A stretch of 36,619 bases of DNA from Rhodocyclaceae bacterium (GCA_027310465.1 DAIDAU010000316.1:1-36619), one strand, 5' to 3'. Shown: positions 15,237 to 24,820, counted from the first letter of the stretch. The notes: generated by a model not told the origin, from the sequence alone. Translations and numbers: made by a program.

Positions 15237-15414
15237 GTCTGTTCCTCGTCGGCCTCGGTGCGGTCAATGATCCGCGGGCATGGCGATGCCGCCTCTCGCC
15301 GCGCCTAGTCCGAACAGAGCCCGCGGCGGCCGATATTCGGCCACATCGCCGGGGAATCATCGCAGTAGCAGTCGACGGCATGGACGGGGCGGGATGGACG
15401 GAACAGGAAAGAGG

Positions 15415-15600
15415 ATGGCGATGGCGGCACTCGCCCTGCTGGCGCTTCTCGCCGCCTGCGGTGAGAAGCGCCGGCCGACCCAGCCTCCGGCGCCGCAGGT
15501 TTCCGTCGCCAAGCTGGCCGCCTCGCGCTGCACGCCGCCCAAGGCCTCGTGCTCAGGCGCTACGAGATCGGCCGCTCGTCCTACTTCGAAGTGACCGCCC
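15415..15600 (+). pseudogene. Probable remnant of an RND efflux operon (adaptor start joined to outer-membrane-factor end)
   Basis: The frame from ATG 15415 (after AGGAAAGAGG) reads as a lipoprotein signal (LALLALLAACGEKRRP) followed by PAPQVSVAK, which is how AcrA/MexA-type adaptor proteins begin. After about 30 residues the similarity stops. From about 15510, one frame over, the sequence reads LALHAAQGLVLRRYEIGRSS then YFEV, the near-C-terminal signature of TolC/OprM-type outer membrane factors. The simplest reading is a large deletion in an adaptor-pump-outer-membrane-factor operon that left only its two ends. The intact 66-codon frame ending at 15594 is therefore unlikely to be functional. 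The parallels are from memory of the families and need alignment. Confidence 0.5.
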
Positions 15601-15623
15601 GAGCGCCTTTCCGGCGGCGCTCC

Positions 15624-16094
15624 CTAGGCCGGGTGCTCGACGATGTCTTCGACCGCCCGGCGCAGGGCGCGCCCGTAGGTGAAGCGCAGCGTCTTCTCGT
15701 CGAGCTGCCCCCAGCGCAAGCCGCAAACCGCGAGCGCCTCGTTCATGTCCTGGGCGAAGGCCTCGTCGTCGAAGTCGAGATCGCTGCTATCCAGGGGCTT
15801 GTGGTAGCGGTCGTAGAAGGTTTCGGCGGAGCGCTGCGCCAAGCGCTGCAGAACCTCGGTAACATCCTCCGGATGGACCTGGACCGTCGCTTCCATTTCG
15901 CCGGCTTCCTCGTCGGCCTCCCAGCGGCCGATGGTGGCATGCAGGCCCGACACGTCGGCGAGTTCGTCGAGCAGCCGCTCGACATCGACGCTGCGCGCGT
16001 CGGCCACACGAACCAGGCGCGGCACCCCATGCTCCAAGTAGAGCTCGCCCTGGCTCGGCAGGCTCACCCAACCATGAAGAAATGCTTGCCCCAT
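15624..16094 (-). CDS. Acidic protein of unknown function, 156 residues
   Basis: I do not recognise this 156-residue soluble, acidic protein. It contains a long stretch rich in Asp and Glu (about residues 45-125), FYDRYHKPLDSSDLDFDDEA in the middle and a C-terminal helix (TYGRALRRAVEDIVEH). There is no signal peptide or membrane segment. The start is well defined: AAAGGAGGACATC stands directly before the ATG. It is transcribed away from the hydrolase gene at 16195, with which it shares a short divergent gap of 100 bases, and converges with the efflux remnant. Confidence 0.65.
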   Translation of the reverse strand: MGQAFLHGWVSLPSQGELYLEHGVPRLVRVADARSVDVERLLDELADVSGLHATIGRWEADEEAGEMEATVQVHPEDVTEVLQRLAQRSAETFYDRYHKPLDSSDLDFDDEAFAQDMNEALAVCGLRWGQLDEKTLRFTYGRALRRAVEDIVEHPA

Positions 16095-16194
16095 GATGTC
16101 CTCCTTTCAGCCGCGCCGACATGGCAGGCGGCCTCATCGCTTTCGAGTGCCGGGGGCAATCCCCGGTTCCTCGTCGGGCCAAGCGGCTGACGCG

Positions 16195-16839
16195 ATGGCA
16201 TCCGGGCGCGCGGCAGTGGTCGTCGTGCACGGCCTGTGGACCGGCCCCTGGGCGATGGGATGGCTCAGCCGCGGACTGGCCGCGGCGGGGCTGCGCGTCT
16301 TCCGCTTCGGCTACGCTTCGGTGCGCGAGGGCCTGCAGGGCAACGCGGCGGCGCTGGCGCGCTTCGCCCAGGGCATCGAGGCCGGCGAAATCCACTGGGT
16401 GGGCCACAGCCTGGGCGGCATCCTGATCTTCCGGACGCTGGAGAGCGGCCTGTTCCGCGGCGGGCGCGTCGTCATGCTCGGTTCCCCGCTGAAAGGCAGC
16501 GCCGCCGCGGCGCGCCTGGCGCGCTGCGAAACCGGGCGGACGATGCTCGGGCGCAGCGTGCGCGAATGGTTCGATGCCCCTAATCCGCGCTGGACGCTGC
16601 CGTTCGACCTCGGCATCATCGCCGGCACGAAGAGCTTCGGGCTCGGACGCCTGGTGGCGCCGGGGCTGGCGAAACCCAACGACGGCGCCATCAGCCTCGA
16701 GGAGACGCGCATCGCGGGCGCCAGCGAATATCTCGACCTCCCGGTGAGCCATTCGGGAATGCTGCTGTCGTCCCGCGTGGCGCGCAGCGCCGCGAGTTTT
16801 CTGCGGCGCGGCACCTTCGCCGACGGGAACGCCGCATGA
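16195..16839 (+). CDS. Alpha/beta hydrolase (lipase/esterase-like)
   Basis: The 214-residue protein is an alpha/beta hydrolase: VVVVHGLWTGPW (residues 6-17) gives the oxyanion-hole HG motif, VGHSLGG places the nucleophile at Ser72, and VSHSGML places a candidate catalytic histidine at His186. The acid residue is probably Asp in the KPNDGAIS stretch. No signal peptide is visible from the chosen start, so it is likely cytoplasmic. The substrate is unknown. ATG 16195 is the first start close to the conserved fold; an upstream GTG in frame (16148) would add a low-complexity leader. It overlaps the next gene by four bases (ATGA). Confidence 0.8.
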   Translation: MASGRAAVVVVHGLWTGPWAMGWLSRGLAAAGLRVFRFGYASVREGLQGNAAALARFAQGIEAGEIHWVGHSLGGILIFRTLESGLFRGGRVVMLGSPLKGSAAAARLARCETGRTMLGRSVREWFDAPNPRWTLPFDLGIIAGTKSFGLGRLVAPGLAKPNDGAISLEETRIAGASEYLDLPVSHSGMLLSSRVARSAASFLRRGTFADGNAA

Positions 16840-17912
16840 GATGGTTCTGGCTGACGGCGGCGATGCTGGCGGGCTGCGCTTCGCCGGGCTACTACCTGCA
16901 GGCGATCGGCGGGCAGATCGAGATCCTGCGCGCCTCGCGTCCCCTCGACGTCGCCCTCGCCGACCCGACGCTCCTGCCCGAGCTGCGGCAGCGGCTGGTC
17001 GTGGCAGCCCAGATGCGCGAGTTCGCCAGCCGCGAACTGGGCCTGCCGGACAACGGCAGCTACCGCAAGTACGCCGACGTCCATCGGCCTTTCGTCACCT
17101 GGAACGTCTTCGCCGCGAAACCGCTGTCGATCGAGCCTAAGCGCTGGTGCTTCCCGATCGCCGGCTGCGTCGGCTACCGCGGCTACTTCTCGGAGGCCGC
17201 GGCGCGCAGCTTCGCGGACGGCCTGCGCGCCGGGAACTATGATGTCTTCGTCGGCGGCGTTGCCGCCTACTCGACGCTGGGCTGGTTCGACGATCCGATC
17301 CTCAACACCTTCATCCGCTATCCGGACATCGAGCTGGCCCGCCTGATCTTCCACGAACTCGCACACCAGGTGGTCTATGTCGGCGGCGACACGGCTTTCA
17401 ACGAATCCTTCGCGGTCACGGTCGAGGAAGCCGGCGTCAGGCGCTGGATCGCCGCGCACGGCACGCCGGCCCAGCGCGAGGAGTTCGAACGGCGCGAGCA
17501 GCACCGCCGCGACTTCAACGCTCTCATCAAAGGCGCGCGCAGCCGCCTTTCGGCGATCTACGAAAGCCCGCTGCCGGATGTCGAGAAGCTGGCCGAGAAG
17601 AAGCGCGCGCTCGAGCAGCTGCAGACCGACTACCGGACGATCCGCGACGGCCGCTGGGGCGGCTATGCCGGCTACGACCGTTGGTTCGCCTCCGGGGTCA
17701 ACAATGCGACGCTGGCGTCGGTCGGCCTCTATCTCGAGGACGTTCCGGCCTTTCAAGCCATGCTGGCCGAGAACGGCGGCGATCTGACGCGCTTCTACGC
17801 GGCCGTGCGCGCCGTCGCCGCGCTGCCGCGCGACAGGCGCAAGGAGCGCATCGCCGAGGCGATGGCGCAGGCGCTGGAACGCCAAGGCGATGAACCGGGA
17901 GGGAGCCGCTAG
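16836..17912 (+). CDS. Zinc aminopeptidase-like lipoprotein (PF10023 type)
   Basis: The 358-residue protein has a lipoprotein signal (MRWFWLTAAMLAGC, lipobox LAGC) and so is anchored in the envelope. The zinc-protease motif HELAH starts at His173 and is followed by the third-ligand region NESFAVTVEE (Glu near residue 190). This arrangement, together with RYPDIELARLIFHELAHQ, matches the family annotated as predicted aminopeptidases (PF10023). A charged helical region follows (about 205-270). Substrates are unknown. It is translationally coupled to the hydrolase gene upstream and abuts the MarC gene. Confidence 0.8.
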   Translation: MRWFWLTAAMLAGCASPGYYLQAIGGQIEILRASRPLDVALADPTLLPELRQRLVVAAQMREFASRELGLPDNGSYRKYADVHRPFVTWNVFAAKPLSIEPKRWCFPIAGCVGYRGYFSEAAARSFADGLRAGNYDVFVGGVAAYSTLGWFDDPILNTFIRYPDIELARLIFHELAHQVVYVGGDTAFNESFAVTVEEAGVRRWIAAHGTPAQREEFERREQHRRDFNALIKGARSRLSAIYESPLPDVEKLAEKKRALEQLQTDYRTIRDGRWGGYAGYDRWFASGVNNATLASVGLYLEDVPAFQAMLAENGGDLTRFYAAVRAVAALPRDRRKERIAEAMAQALERQGDEPGGSR

Positions 17913-18551
17913 ATGTTCGCCGTCGCCGCCCTCACGCTCAAGGAAACCATCACGCTGTTCGCGCTGGTCGGCCCGGTTTCCATGATCCCCATCTTCGTCG
18001 CCGCGACCGAAGGCCTGAGCGACGCCGAAAAGGTGCGCTTCGCCCGCACCATCGCCGTCAGCGTCGTCGTCGCGCTGCTGGTCGCCGCGTTTCTCGGCAT
18101 GCCGCTGCTCGGCCTGCTCGGCGTTTCGCTCGGCGCCATGCAGGTGGGCGGCGGCATCATCGTGCTGCTGCTCGCCATCGCCATGGTGCTCGGCAAGGAG
18201 ACCACCTTCAAGGGCTTCCCGCCGCTGGCCGAGGAACGCCACGTGCGCGAGGCCTCGATCGTTCCGCTCGCGGTTCCCCTGCTCGCCGGCCCGGCGGCGT
18301 TCAGCTACGTCATGGCCAACAGCGCCTGGGACCGCTACGTGGATCTCGTGCACATCGTCGTGCCGATCCTGATCGTCGGCTTCGGCTGCTGGGTCAGCTT
18401 CCGCATCGCCTGCCGCGCCGAGCTGCAGATCCGGCGCTCGACGCTCGACCTGGTGGAGCGCGTCGGCGGCTTCATCCTGGCGGCGATGGCGGTCGAAATG
18501 ATGGCAGCCGGGCTGCGCGGGCTGTTTCCGGTCCTCACGCCGCAGGTCTGA
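17913..18551 (+). CDS. MarC family integral membrane protein
   Basis: The 212-residue protein has six predicted membrane helices and the MarC/UPF0056 hallmarks: an N-terminal FALVGPVSMIPIFVA, the VGGGIIVLLLAIAM helix and the PLAVPLLAGPAAFS motif about two thirds along. The family's function is not established despite its name. It starts directly after the stop of the aminopeptidase gene with GGGAGCCGCT upstream, consistent with one operon. A weak AT-rich hairpin (18555-18579) follows. Confidence 0.9.
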   Translation: MFAVAALTLKETITLFALVGPVSMIPIFVAATEGLSDAEKVRFARTIAVSVVVALLVAAFLGMPLLGLLGVSLGAMQVGGGIIVLLLAIAMVLGKETTFKGFPPLAEERHVREASIVPLAVPLLAGPAAFSYVMANSAWDRYVDLVHIVVPILIVGFGCWVSFRIACRAELQIRRSTLDLVERVGGFILAAMAVEMMAAGLRGLFPVLTPQV

Positions 18552-18657
18552 ATTCGGAAAAGCCCCCAAAAATTTTCCGCCTTCGGCGCAACCAAATGCG
18601 ATCTGTGCGGTCATCATGTCAACGCTTTGTCCACCCGCCCAAGGAGGAGGAGTAGCG

Positions 18658-19098
18658 ATGAAAAGCGTAGACCAGATACTGCGGACCAAGGCAGTGCAAG
18701 GGGTTGCCACCATCGCGCCGTCCGCGACCGCGCAGGAGGCCGCGGCGGTGATGGCCAGCAAGCGGATCGGAGCACTGGTGGTGATGGAGGGAGATACGAT
18801 CGTCGGCATGGTGTCGGAGCGCGACATGGCCCGCAAGCTCGTGCAGTCCGACCGGCGGGCGAAGATGACCCTGGTTTCCGACATCATGACCTCGCCGGTG
18901 ATGTACGTCGAGACGACGCATACCAACGAGGAGTGCATGGCGCTGATGACCGACAATCGCATGCGCCATCTGCCGGTGCTCCAGCGCGGCAAGCTGGTGG
19001 GCCTGATCTCCATCGGCGACCTCGTCAAGGACGTCATCTCCGAGCAGCAGTTCATCATCGAGCAGCTCGAGCACTACATCACGGGCGAGCACGCCTGA
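18658..19098 (+). CDS. CBS-domain pair protein
   Basis: The 146-residue protein consists of two tandem CBS domains (about residues 8-65 and 75-130), recognisable by IGALVVMEGDTIVGMVSERD and RHLPVLQRGKLVGLISIGD. Such stand-alone pairs bind adenosine nucleotides and act as energy or redox sensors in several families; the partner here is unknown. The start at ATG 18658 has a strong AAGGAGGAGGAG site; the upstream ATG at 18616 is rejected. A 106-base gap with a weak hairpin separates it from marC, so it may have its own promoter. Confidence 0.9.
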   Translation: MKSVDQILRTKAVQGVATIAPSATAQEAAAVMASKRIGALVVMEGDTIVGMVSERDMARKLVQSDRRAKMTLVSDIMTSPVMYVETTHTNEECMALMTDNRMRHLPVLQRGKLVGLISIGDLVKDVISEQQFIIEQLEHYITGEHA

Positions 19099-19105
19099 GC
19101 GATTC

Positions 19106-20245
19106 TTGCAGCACGGTTTCCTCGCCGCCGCCGACCTGCCGCAGGACGATTGGCGGCGGCTGGCCGGCGACGATCCCTTCATCAGCCGCGAGTTTCTGGC
19201 GGCCGCGGAGGAGACGGGCGCCGCCGGCGAGCCGCTGGGATGGCGCGCAATGCACCTCGCGTTGCGCGACGGCGGCGGCGTGGTGGCCGGCCTGCTTCCC
19301 CTCTATCTGCGCGACGATTCGTTCGGCGACTTCTCGCGCGACTGGAACTGGGCGGCGGCGTGGAGCCGTGCCGGGCTCGACTATTACCCGAAGCTCGTCA
19401 GCGGCGTCCCCTATACGCCTTCGCCGGGACCGCGCCTGCTGGCCAGCGATTCGGACACGGCCGCGAAGCTGATCGTCGCCGCGATCGACGCGGTGCGCAG
19501 CCGCGGCGCGTCGTCCTGGCAGTGCCTGTTCGTGCGCGAACGCGATCGCCGGCTGCTGGAGGAGGCCGGGTTGCTGATGCGCCGCGGCGTCCAGTTCCAT
19601 TGGCGCAACCGCGGCTATGGCGATTTCGCCGACTACCTCGACGGCTTCACGGCAGCCAAGCGCAAGAAGCTCAAGCGCGAGCGCCGGGCGGTCGCGGAGG
19701 CCGGCCTGCGCGTCGAGGCCCGCCACGGCGACGAGATCAGCCCGGCGCAGTGGAAGGCGATCTTCCGCCACTATCGGAGCACCTTCGCGAGCTACGGCAA
19801 CTATCCGGCCTTTCCGCTCGAGTTCTTTCTCCGCATCGGCGCCGACATGGGACGTCGCGTCGTCGTGTTCATGGCCTTCGCCAAAGGCCATCCCGTCGCT
19901 TCGGCGATCTGCTATCGCGACGCCTCGACACTCTACGGCCGCCACTGGGGCAGCGACATCGAGTGTCCGGGGCTGCATTTCGATCTGAGCTACTACCAGG
20001 GCATCGAATATGCGATCGCCAACGGGTTGGAGCGCTTCGAAGCCGGCTCCGGCGGCGAACACAAGATCGCGCGCGGCTTCGAGCCGATGCCGACCTGGTC
20101 GGCATACTGGATCGCCGATCCGCGCATGCGCCGCGCCGTCGCGGAGTTCATTCGCCGCGAGGACGGCGCCATGCTGGATTACGAAGCCGAGACCGCCGAG
20201 CGCCTGCCCTACAGGCGCGACTTCCTGCGCACCGAGCTCAAGTGA
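19106..20245 (+). CDS. FemAB/GNAT-like protein (DUF482, peptidogalycan-biosynthesis type)
   Basis: The ~379-residue protein matches the DUF482/PF04339 family of GNAT-fold proteins: WRRLAGDDPFISREFLAA near the N-terminus, KRKKLKRERRAV in the middle, and the GRHWGSDIECPGLHFDL and ARGFEPMPTWSAYW stretches toward the C-terminus. Members are annotated as peptidoglycan-linked or N-acyl transferases, but the reaction is unknown. The start is uncertain: no ATG or GTG fits, and TTG 19106, eight bases after the CBS stop, is the best candidate. Its last eight bases overlap the end of the convergent alanine dehydrogenase gene. Confidence 0.8.
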   Translation: MQHGFLAAADLPQDDWRRLAGDDPFISREFLAAAEETGAAGEPLGWRAMHLALRDGGGVVAGLLPLYLRDDSFGDFSRDWNWAAAWSRAGLDYYPKLVSGVPYTPSPGPRLLASDSDTAAKLIVAAIDAVRSRGASSWQCLFVRERDRRLLEEAGLLMRRGVQFHWRNRGYGDFADYLDGFTAAKRKKLKRERRAVAEAGLRVEARHGDEISPAQWKAIFRHYRSTFASYGNYPAFPLEFFLRIGADMGRRVVVFMAFAKGHPVASAICYRDASTLYGRHWGSDIECPGLHFDLSYYQGIEYAIANGLERFEAGSGGEHKIARGFEPMPTWSAYWIADPRMRRAVAEFIRREDGAMLDYEAETAERLPYRRDFLRTELK

Positions 20246-21359
20246 GCAGTTCGGCGACGCGCCGCGCCGGCACGTATTCGTAGCCGAGCGCTTCGGCCAC
20301 CGGCGCGCAGGTAACGGCGCCGCGATAGACGTTGAGGCCGTCGCGCAGGTGGGGATCGTCGCGCAGCGCCTTGCGCCAGTCGTCGGCGAGCCGCAGGGCG
20401 AACGGCAGCGTGGCATGGTTCAGGGCGAAGGTCGAGGTCCGCGCCACCGCGCCCGGCATGTTGGCGACGCAATAGTGGACTATGCCGTCGAGCACGAACG
20501 TCGGCTCGGCGTGCGTGGTCGGGCGGCTGGTCGCGAAGCAGCCGCCCTGGTCGATCGAGACGTCGACGAGCACCGAGCCGGGGCGCATGCGTTTCAGCAT
20601 GTCGCGGGCAATCAACTTGGGCGCGGCGGCGCCGGGAATCAGCACGGCGCCGATCGCCAGGTCCGCCTCGAGCGCGTATTCCTCGATGGCCGCGTCGGTC
20701 GAGTAGATGGTGCGCACGCGGTTGCCGAAGACGGAGTCGAGGTACGTCAGGCGCGACAGCGACTTGTCGAGCACGGTGACCTGGGCGCCCATGCCGACGG
20801 CGATCAGCGTCGCGTGGTAGCCGACGACGCCGCCGCCCAGCACGGTCACCTTCGCCGGCGGCACGCCGGCGACGCCGCCGAGCAGCAGGCCCGAGCCGCC
20901 GTTGGGCTTCTGCAGGCAGGTGGCGCCCGCCTGGACCGACATGCGCCCCGCCACCTCGCTCATCGGCGCGAGCAGCGGCAGGCCGCCATTGGCATCCGTC
21001 ACCGTCTCGTAGGCGATGGCGATGGCGTCCGATTCGAGCAGCAGCTTCGCCTGCGCCGGGTCCGGCGCCAGATGCAGGTAGGTGAACAACAGCTGCCCAG
21101 GCCGCAGCATCTTGCATTCGGCCGGCTGCGGCTCCTTGATCTTGATGACGAGATCGGCCCGCGCGAAGACCTCCGCCGCACAATCCACCACGCTCGCGCC
21201 GGCCGCGCGGTACTGCTCGTCGGCGAGCCCGATGGCCGCGCCCGCCTGGGTCTCGACGAGGGCGCCGTGGCCGTGCTTGACGAATTCGCGCACGCCTTCT
21301 GGCGTCATGCCGACCCGGTATTCGTTGTTCTTGATCTCCTTCGGAATACCGATGAGCAT
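20238..21359 (-). CDS. ald: Alanine dehydrogenase
   Basis: The enzyme interconverts L-alanine and pyruvate + NH3 with NAD(H). The 373-residue length fits the family. Visible marks are the start [20 protein letters not shown], the KIKEPQ motif with its catalytic lysine (about 74-79), YLHLAPD with the catalytic histidine (~96), the Rossmann motif [11 protein letters not shown] (~170-180) and SIDQGGC (~270). ATG 21359 follows the guaC stop by five bases, and GGAG within the end of guaC serves as ribosome site. A link to the PFOR operon through pyruvate is possible but speculative. Confidence 0.95.
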   Translation of the reverse strand: MLIGIPKEIKNNEYRVGMTPEGVREFVKHGHGALVETQAGAAIGLADEQYRAAGASVVDCAAEVFARADLVIKIKEPQPAECKMLRPGQLLFTYLHLAPDPAQAKLLLESDAIAIAYETVTDANGGLPLLAPMSEVAGRMSVQAGATCLQKPNGGSGLLLGGVAGVPPAKVTVLGGGVVGYHATLIAVGMGAQVTVLDKSLSRLTYLDSVFGNRVRTIYSTDAAIEEYALEADLAIGAVLIPGAAAPKLIARDMLKRMRPGSVLVDVSIDQGGCFATSRPTTHAEPTFVLDGIVHYCVANMPGAVARTSTFALNHATLPFALRLADDWRKALRDDPHLRDGLNVYRGAVTCAPVAEALGYEYVPARRVAELLT

Positions 21360-21364
21360 CGACG

Positions 21365-22402
21365 TCAGGCTCCGAATACCTCGTTTAACTGCCGCGCCAC
21401 GCGGACGAAGGTGGTGCGCTTCGACAATTCCTTGAGCTTGCGCGCGCCGACGTAGGTGCAGGCCGAGCGCACGCCGCCGAGGATGTCGCGCAAGGTGTTC
21501 TCGACCGGGCCGCGATAGTCGATCAGGACTTCCTTGCCCTCGGTCGCGCGGTACTCCGCCACCGAGCCGCTGTACTTCTCCATCGCCGTGCGCGAACTCA
21601 TGCCGTAGAAGCGCATCTTGCGCCTGCCGTCCTGCTCGACGATTTCGCCGCTGCATTCCGCGTGGCCCGCCAGCATGCCGCCGAGCATGATGAAATCGGC
21701 GCCGCCGCCGAAAGCCTTGGCCAGATCGCCCGGCGAGGTGCAGCCGCCGTCGGCGCAGATCAGGCCGCCCAGCCCGTGGGCCGCGTCGGCGCATTCGATG
21801 ATGGCCGAGAGCTGCGGATAGCCGACGCCCGCCATCTTGCGCGTGGTGCACACGGAGCCGGGACCGATGCCGACCTTGACGATGTCGGCGCCGTCCAGGA
21901 TCAGTTCCTCGGCCATCTCGCCGGTCACGACGTTGCCGGCCATGATGACGATCTGCGGATGGTTGTCGCGCAGCTTGCGCAGGAAATCGATGAACATCTT
22001 GGTGTAGCCGTTGGCGACGTCGACGCAGACATGGGTGATAGTGTCGCCCGCTTCTTCCTTGACGCGGCGGAACTTCTCATAGTCCGTCTTGGCGATGCCC
22101 ATCGAGTAGAAGACCGTCGCGGCGCCCGAAATCTCCTTGAAGAAGCGGACCAGTTCCGCCTCGCCGTAGTGCTTGTGGAGGGCCACGGCCAGGTCGTGCC
22201 TGGCCAGCGCGCGCGCCATCTCGAACGTGCCGACGGTATCCATGTTGGCGCCGATGATCGGGATGCCGCGGTAGGGCTTGCCGGAATGGCGGAAGACGAA
22301 TTCGCGGGAGATGTCGACCTCGGAGCGCGAGGTCAGCGTCGAGCGCTTGGGCCGGATCAGGACGTCCTTGAAGTCGAGCTTGAGGTCTTCTTCGATGCGC
22401 AT
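21365..22402 (-). CDS. guaC: GMP reductase
   Basis: The enzyme reduces GMP to IMP with NADPH, feeding guanine nucleotides back to the purine pool. The 345-residue protein aligns by eye along its whole length with E. coli Gua[21 protein letters not shown] at the N-terminus, [10 protein letters not shown], the catalytic-cysteine loop [22 protein letters not shown] and MLGGMLAGH, and [15 protein letters not shown] near the end. No CBS insert is present, which separates it from IMP dehydrogenase. It lies between the DUF1178 gene (33 bases upstream) and ald (5 bases downstream), so the three are probably one operon. Confidence 0.95.
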   Translation of the reverse strand: MRIEEDLKLDFKDVLIRPKRSTLTSRSEVDISREFVFRHSGKPYRGIPIIGANMDTVGTFEMARALARHDLAVALHKHYGEAELVRFFKEISGAATVFYSMGIAKTDYEKFRRVKEEAGDTITHVCVDVANGYTKMFIDFLRKLRDNHPQIVIMAGNVVTGEMAEELILDGADIVKVGIGPGSVCTTRKMAGVGYPQLSAIIECADAAHGLGGLICADGGCTSPGDLAKAFGGGADFIMLGGMLAGHAECSGEIVEQDGRRKMRFYGMSSRTAMEKYSGSVAEYRATEGKEVLIDYRGPVENTLRDILGGVRSACTYVGARKLKELSKRTTFVRVARQLNEVFGA

Positions 22403-22435
22403 GCGTGGCGTCCCTGATCGCGGAGGCTCGGCCCG

Positions 22436-22858
22436 TCAGTGCGTCTCCTCGCCCGGCGGGATGGCGAGCGGAACGACGACGATGCCTTCGTCGAGCAGTT
22501 CGCGCGTTTCTTCGATGGTCGCGACGCCGCGAATGTTCCGTGCCGGGACTTCCTGGTAGTGGATCTTGCGCGCCTCCTCGGGGAAGCGGCCGCCGACATT
22601 CTCGCTGTTGCGCACGTAGGCCTGGATCGCCTCGTGCAACTGCGCCTGCACGGCGGCCGCGGTCTCGCGCTCGGCGCTTTCCTTCGCCGGGGTGGAGGTG
22701 ATGACGCGCGGTCCGGACGGCAGCCGGATGATCTCCGAGCTGTCGCAGAACGGGCAGGCCACCAGGCCGCGCCGCTGCTGGTCCTCGAAAGCTTCGGCCG
22801 AGGCGAACCAGCCTTCGAAGCGGTGCTCGTGCCGGCAGGCGAGATTGAGAACGATCAT
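22436..22858 (-). CDS. DUF1178 family protein
   Basis: The 140-residue protein starts MIVLNLACRHEHRFEGWF and carries a CPFCDSSEI zinc-ribbon-like CxxC, both typical of DUF1178 proteins, whose function is unknown. A charged helical centre and a C-terminal EARKIHYQEVPARNIRGVAT segment complete the family pattern. ATG 22858 is chosen since the family begins there and AGGAAA lies 11 bases upstream; a longer frame begins at 22888. It is the first gene of a probable operon with guaC and ald. Confidence 0.88.
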   Translation of the reverse strand: MIVLNLACRHEHRFEGWFASAEAFEDQQRRGLVACPFCDSSEIIRLPSGPRVITSTPAKESAERETAAAVQAQLHEAIQAYVRNSENVGGRFPEEARKIHYQEVPARNIRGVATIEETRELLDEGIVVVPLAIPPGEETH

Positions 22859-22912
22859 GGAACCGGGATTTCCTGTTTGGGTAGGCATCCCAATGATAGC
22901 TCAGCCGGCTCT

Positions 22913-24820
22913 CTATATTCGCGTCTGCGGCAGGGTGAAATAGAAGGTCGCGCCCTGCTCCGCCCCGCTGTCGGCCCAGATCCTGCCGCCATGGCGATGG
23001 ATCACGCGCTGCACTGTGGCCAGGCCGACGCCGGTGCCGGCGAATTCGCTGGACGGATGGAGCCGGCTGAAGGGCTTGAACAGCTTGTCGGCGTAGGCCA
23101 TGTCGAAACCCGCGCCGTTGTCGCGCACGAAGAACGCGGTTTCGCTGCCGCCGTCCGCCGCCGCAACCGGCGTGACGCCGAAGGCGATGTGGGCCGCGTC
23201 GCGCTTTCCGGTGAACTTCCAGGCGTTGCGCAGCAAGTTGTCGAGCGCGACGCGGATCAGCACCGGATCGACGTGCGCGAACTGTCCGTCGGCGACAGCG
23301 ACGTCGACGCGGCGGCCGGGCTCCGATTCACGCAGGTCGCGCACGATGTCGCGGACCAGCGCGCTCAGGTCGGTGGGCTGGCTGTTGATCTCGGCGCGGC
23401 TGATGCGGGCGAGCTCCAGCAGGTCGTCGATGAGCTGCGACATGCGCTGGCTGGCGCCGCGGATGCGCTGGAGATGGGCTTGGCCCGGCTCGTCCAGCCT
23501 CCCCGCGTAATCCTCGATCAGGATGTTGGCGAAGCCGTCGATGGCGCGCAGCGGCGCGCGCAGGTCGTGCGAGACGGAATACGAAAACGCCTCGAGCTCC
23601 TGGTTCGACGCCTCGAGCTGGGCGGTGCGCATGCGCACGCGGCTTTCGAGCTCGGCGTTGTCGTCCTCGAGCCTTTCGGCGGCGAGCGTGCGCTCCGTAA
23701 CGTCGAACAGGGTGCCCGAGCTGCCGGCGAACGCGCCGTCGTCGTCCCAGCGCGCGTGCTGCGTCGCCTCGAGCCAGCGGATGCCGCGATCGCCGCGGAT
23801 CAGGCGCAGCTCGAAGCGGCAGCTCGGCACGTCGCCTCTCTTCAGACGCGCTTGCCATTCGCCGACGAGCGAGCGGTCGTCGGGGTGCACCATGTCCATC
23901 AGCGGGCGTCCGGGCGCCGCCTCGACGCTGATGCCCGTCACGTCGCGCCATGCCGGGTTCAGCAGCGTCCAGGTGCCGGTGGCGTCGGTCTGGAAGATGA
24001 CCTCCTTGACGCTCTCGACGACTTCGCGGTAGGCGGCCTGGCTTTCCCGCAGCGCGTGTTCGCGTTCCTGCAGCGCCGAGATCATGCTGTTGAAGGCCTG
24101 CGCCATCTCGCGGATGTCCTTGGGGCCCCCGAGCGCCGCGCGCACGCCCGATTCGCCGTGCTCGGCGCGCGCCATCGCCTCCGACAGCGCCGTGATCGGC
24201 TTCGTCATGCGGCCGGAAAGCCACTGGATGACGAACAGGAACAGCGCGGCGAAGAACAGCGAGATGGCGATGTTGGTCAGGAATATCTGCGCCAGCATGC
24301 GCGACAGCGTTTCCTTGCTCTGCACCACCCGCACGTAGCCGAGAATCTCTTCCTGCCGCGGCACCATCTCGAAGGGCGAGTCGCCTGCGTTCTTGACGCG
24401 AACCGGCGCCACGAAGCGCCACGAGTCCGGCGTTTCCGCCTCGAGATAGGCGCCGCGGGCGGTGGCATCCGGCGCGTTCGCCGCGGCGCCCATGGTGTCG
24501 CCGCGCACGATCAGCGGCTGTCCGCCCGCCTGGAGGATTTCCACGCCCTTGACGTCGGGGAACGACAGCGTCGTATTGACGACGCCCGTCGCGTTGTCGG
24601 CCGACGAATAGAGCAAGGCCAGCGTGCTCTGGTCGGCCAGGTTTTCGGCGATATGCTCGCCCTGCGACAGCAGCGTCTGGCGAATCTGCCGGCTTCCCTG
24701 CCATGACGTCAGCAGCGAAGACGCCAGCGCGAAGGCCAGCACGCCCACGGTCACCGCGACGCTCAGCTGCTGCTTGAACGCGGCTTGGCGCAGGAAACCG
24801 GACAGCAGCGGCGTGTTCAT
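22913..24820 (-). CDS. Sensor histidine kinase with PAS domain
   Basis: The 635-residue membrane kinase has a first membrane helix (about 20-40), a periplasmic sensor region, a second helix (about 185-210), a HAMP linker (PITALSEAMARAEHG), a PAS domain with PAC segment (about 270-390) and the kinase core. The phospho-acceptor motif is SVSHDLRAPLRAI (His418), and the ATP-binding part has NLLRNAWKFTG, FVRDNGAGFD and GTGVGLATVQRV. Its start overlaps the stop of the upstream binding-protein gene by four bases, so the two are made together and the binding protein probably presents the ligand. No response regulator gene is adjacent. Confidence 0.93.
   Translation of the reverse strand: MNTPLLSGFLRQAAFKQQLSVAVTVGVLAFALASSLLTSWQGSRQIRQTLLSQGEHIAENLADQSTLALLYSSADNATGVVNTTLSFPDVKGVEILQAGGQPLIVRGDTMGAAANAPDATARGAYLEAETPDSWRFVAPVRVKNAGDSPFEMVPRQEEILGYVRVVQSKETLSRMLAQIFLTNIAISLFFAALFLFVIQWLSGRMTKPITALSEAMARAEHGESGVRAALGGPKDIREMAQAFNSMISALQEREHALRESQAAYREVVESVKEVIFQTDATGTWTLLNPAWRDVTGISVEAAPGRPLMDMVHPDDRSLVGEWQARLKRGDVPSCRFELRLIRGDRGIRWLEATQHARWDDDGAFAGSSGTLFDVTERTLAAERLEDDNAELESRVRMRTAQLEASNQELEAFSYSVSHDLRAPLRAIDGFANILIEDYAGRLDEPGQAHLQRIRGASQRMSQLIDDLLELARISRAEINSQPTDLSALVRDIVRDLRESEPGRRVDVAVADGQFAHVDPVLIRVALDNLLRNAWKFTGKRDAAHIAFGVTPVAAADGGSETAFFVRDNGAGFDMAYADKLFKPFSRLHPSSEFAGTGVGLATVQRVIHRHGGRIWADSGAEQGATFYFTLPQTRI

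Noticed and set aside
15328-15342. Small palindrome GGCCGA-TAT-TCGGCC
   Set aside because: Six-bp arms in GC-rich DNA with no link to a start, stop or promoter; likely chance.
18555-18579. Hairpin CGGAAAA...TTTTCCG after the marC-type gene as a terminator
   Set aside because: The stem is AT-rich, the Ts are inside the stem and no T-tract follows; too weak to call.
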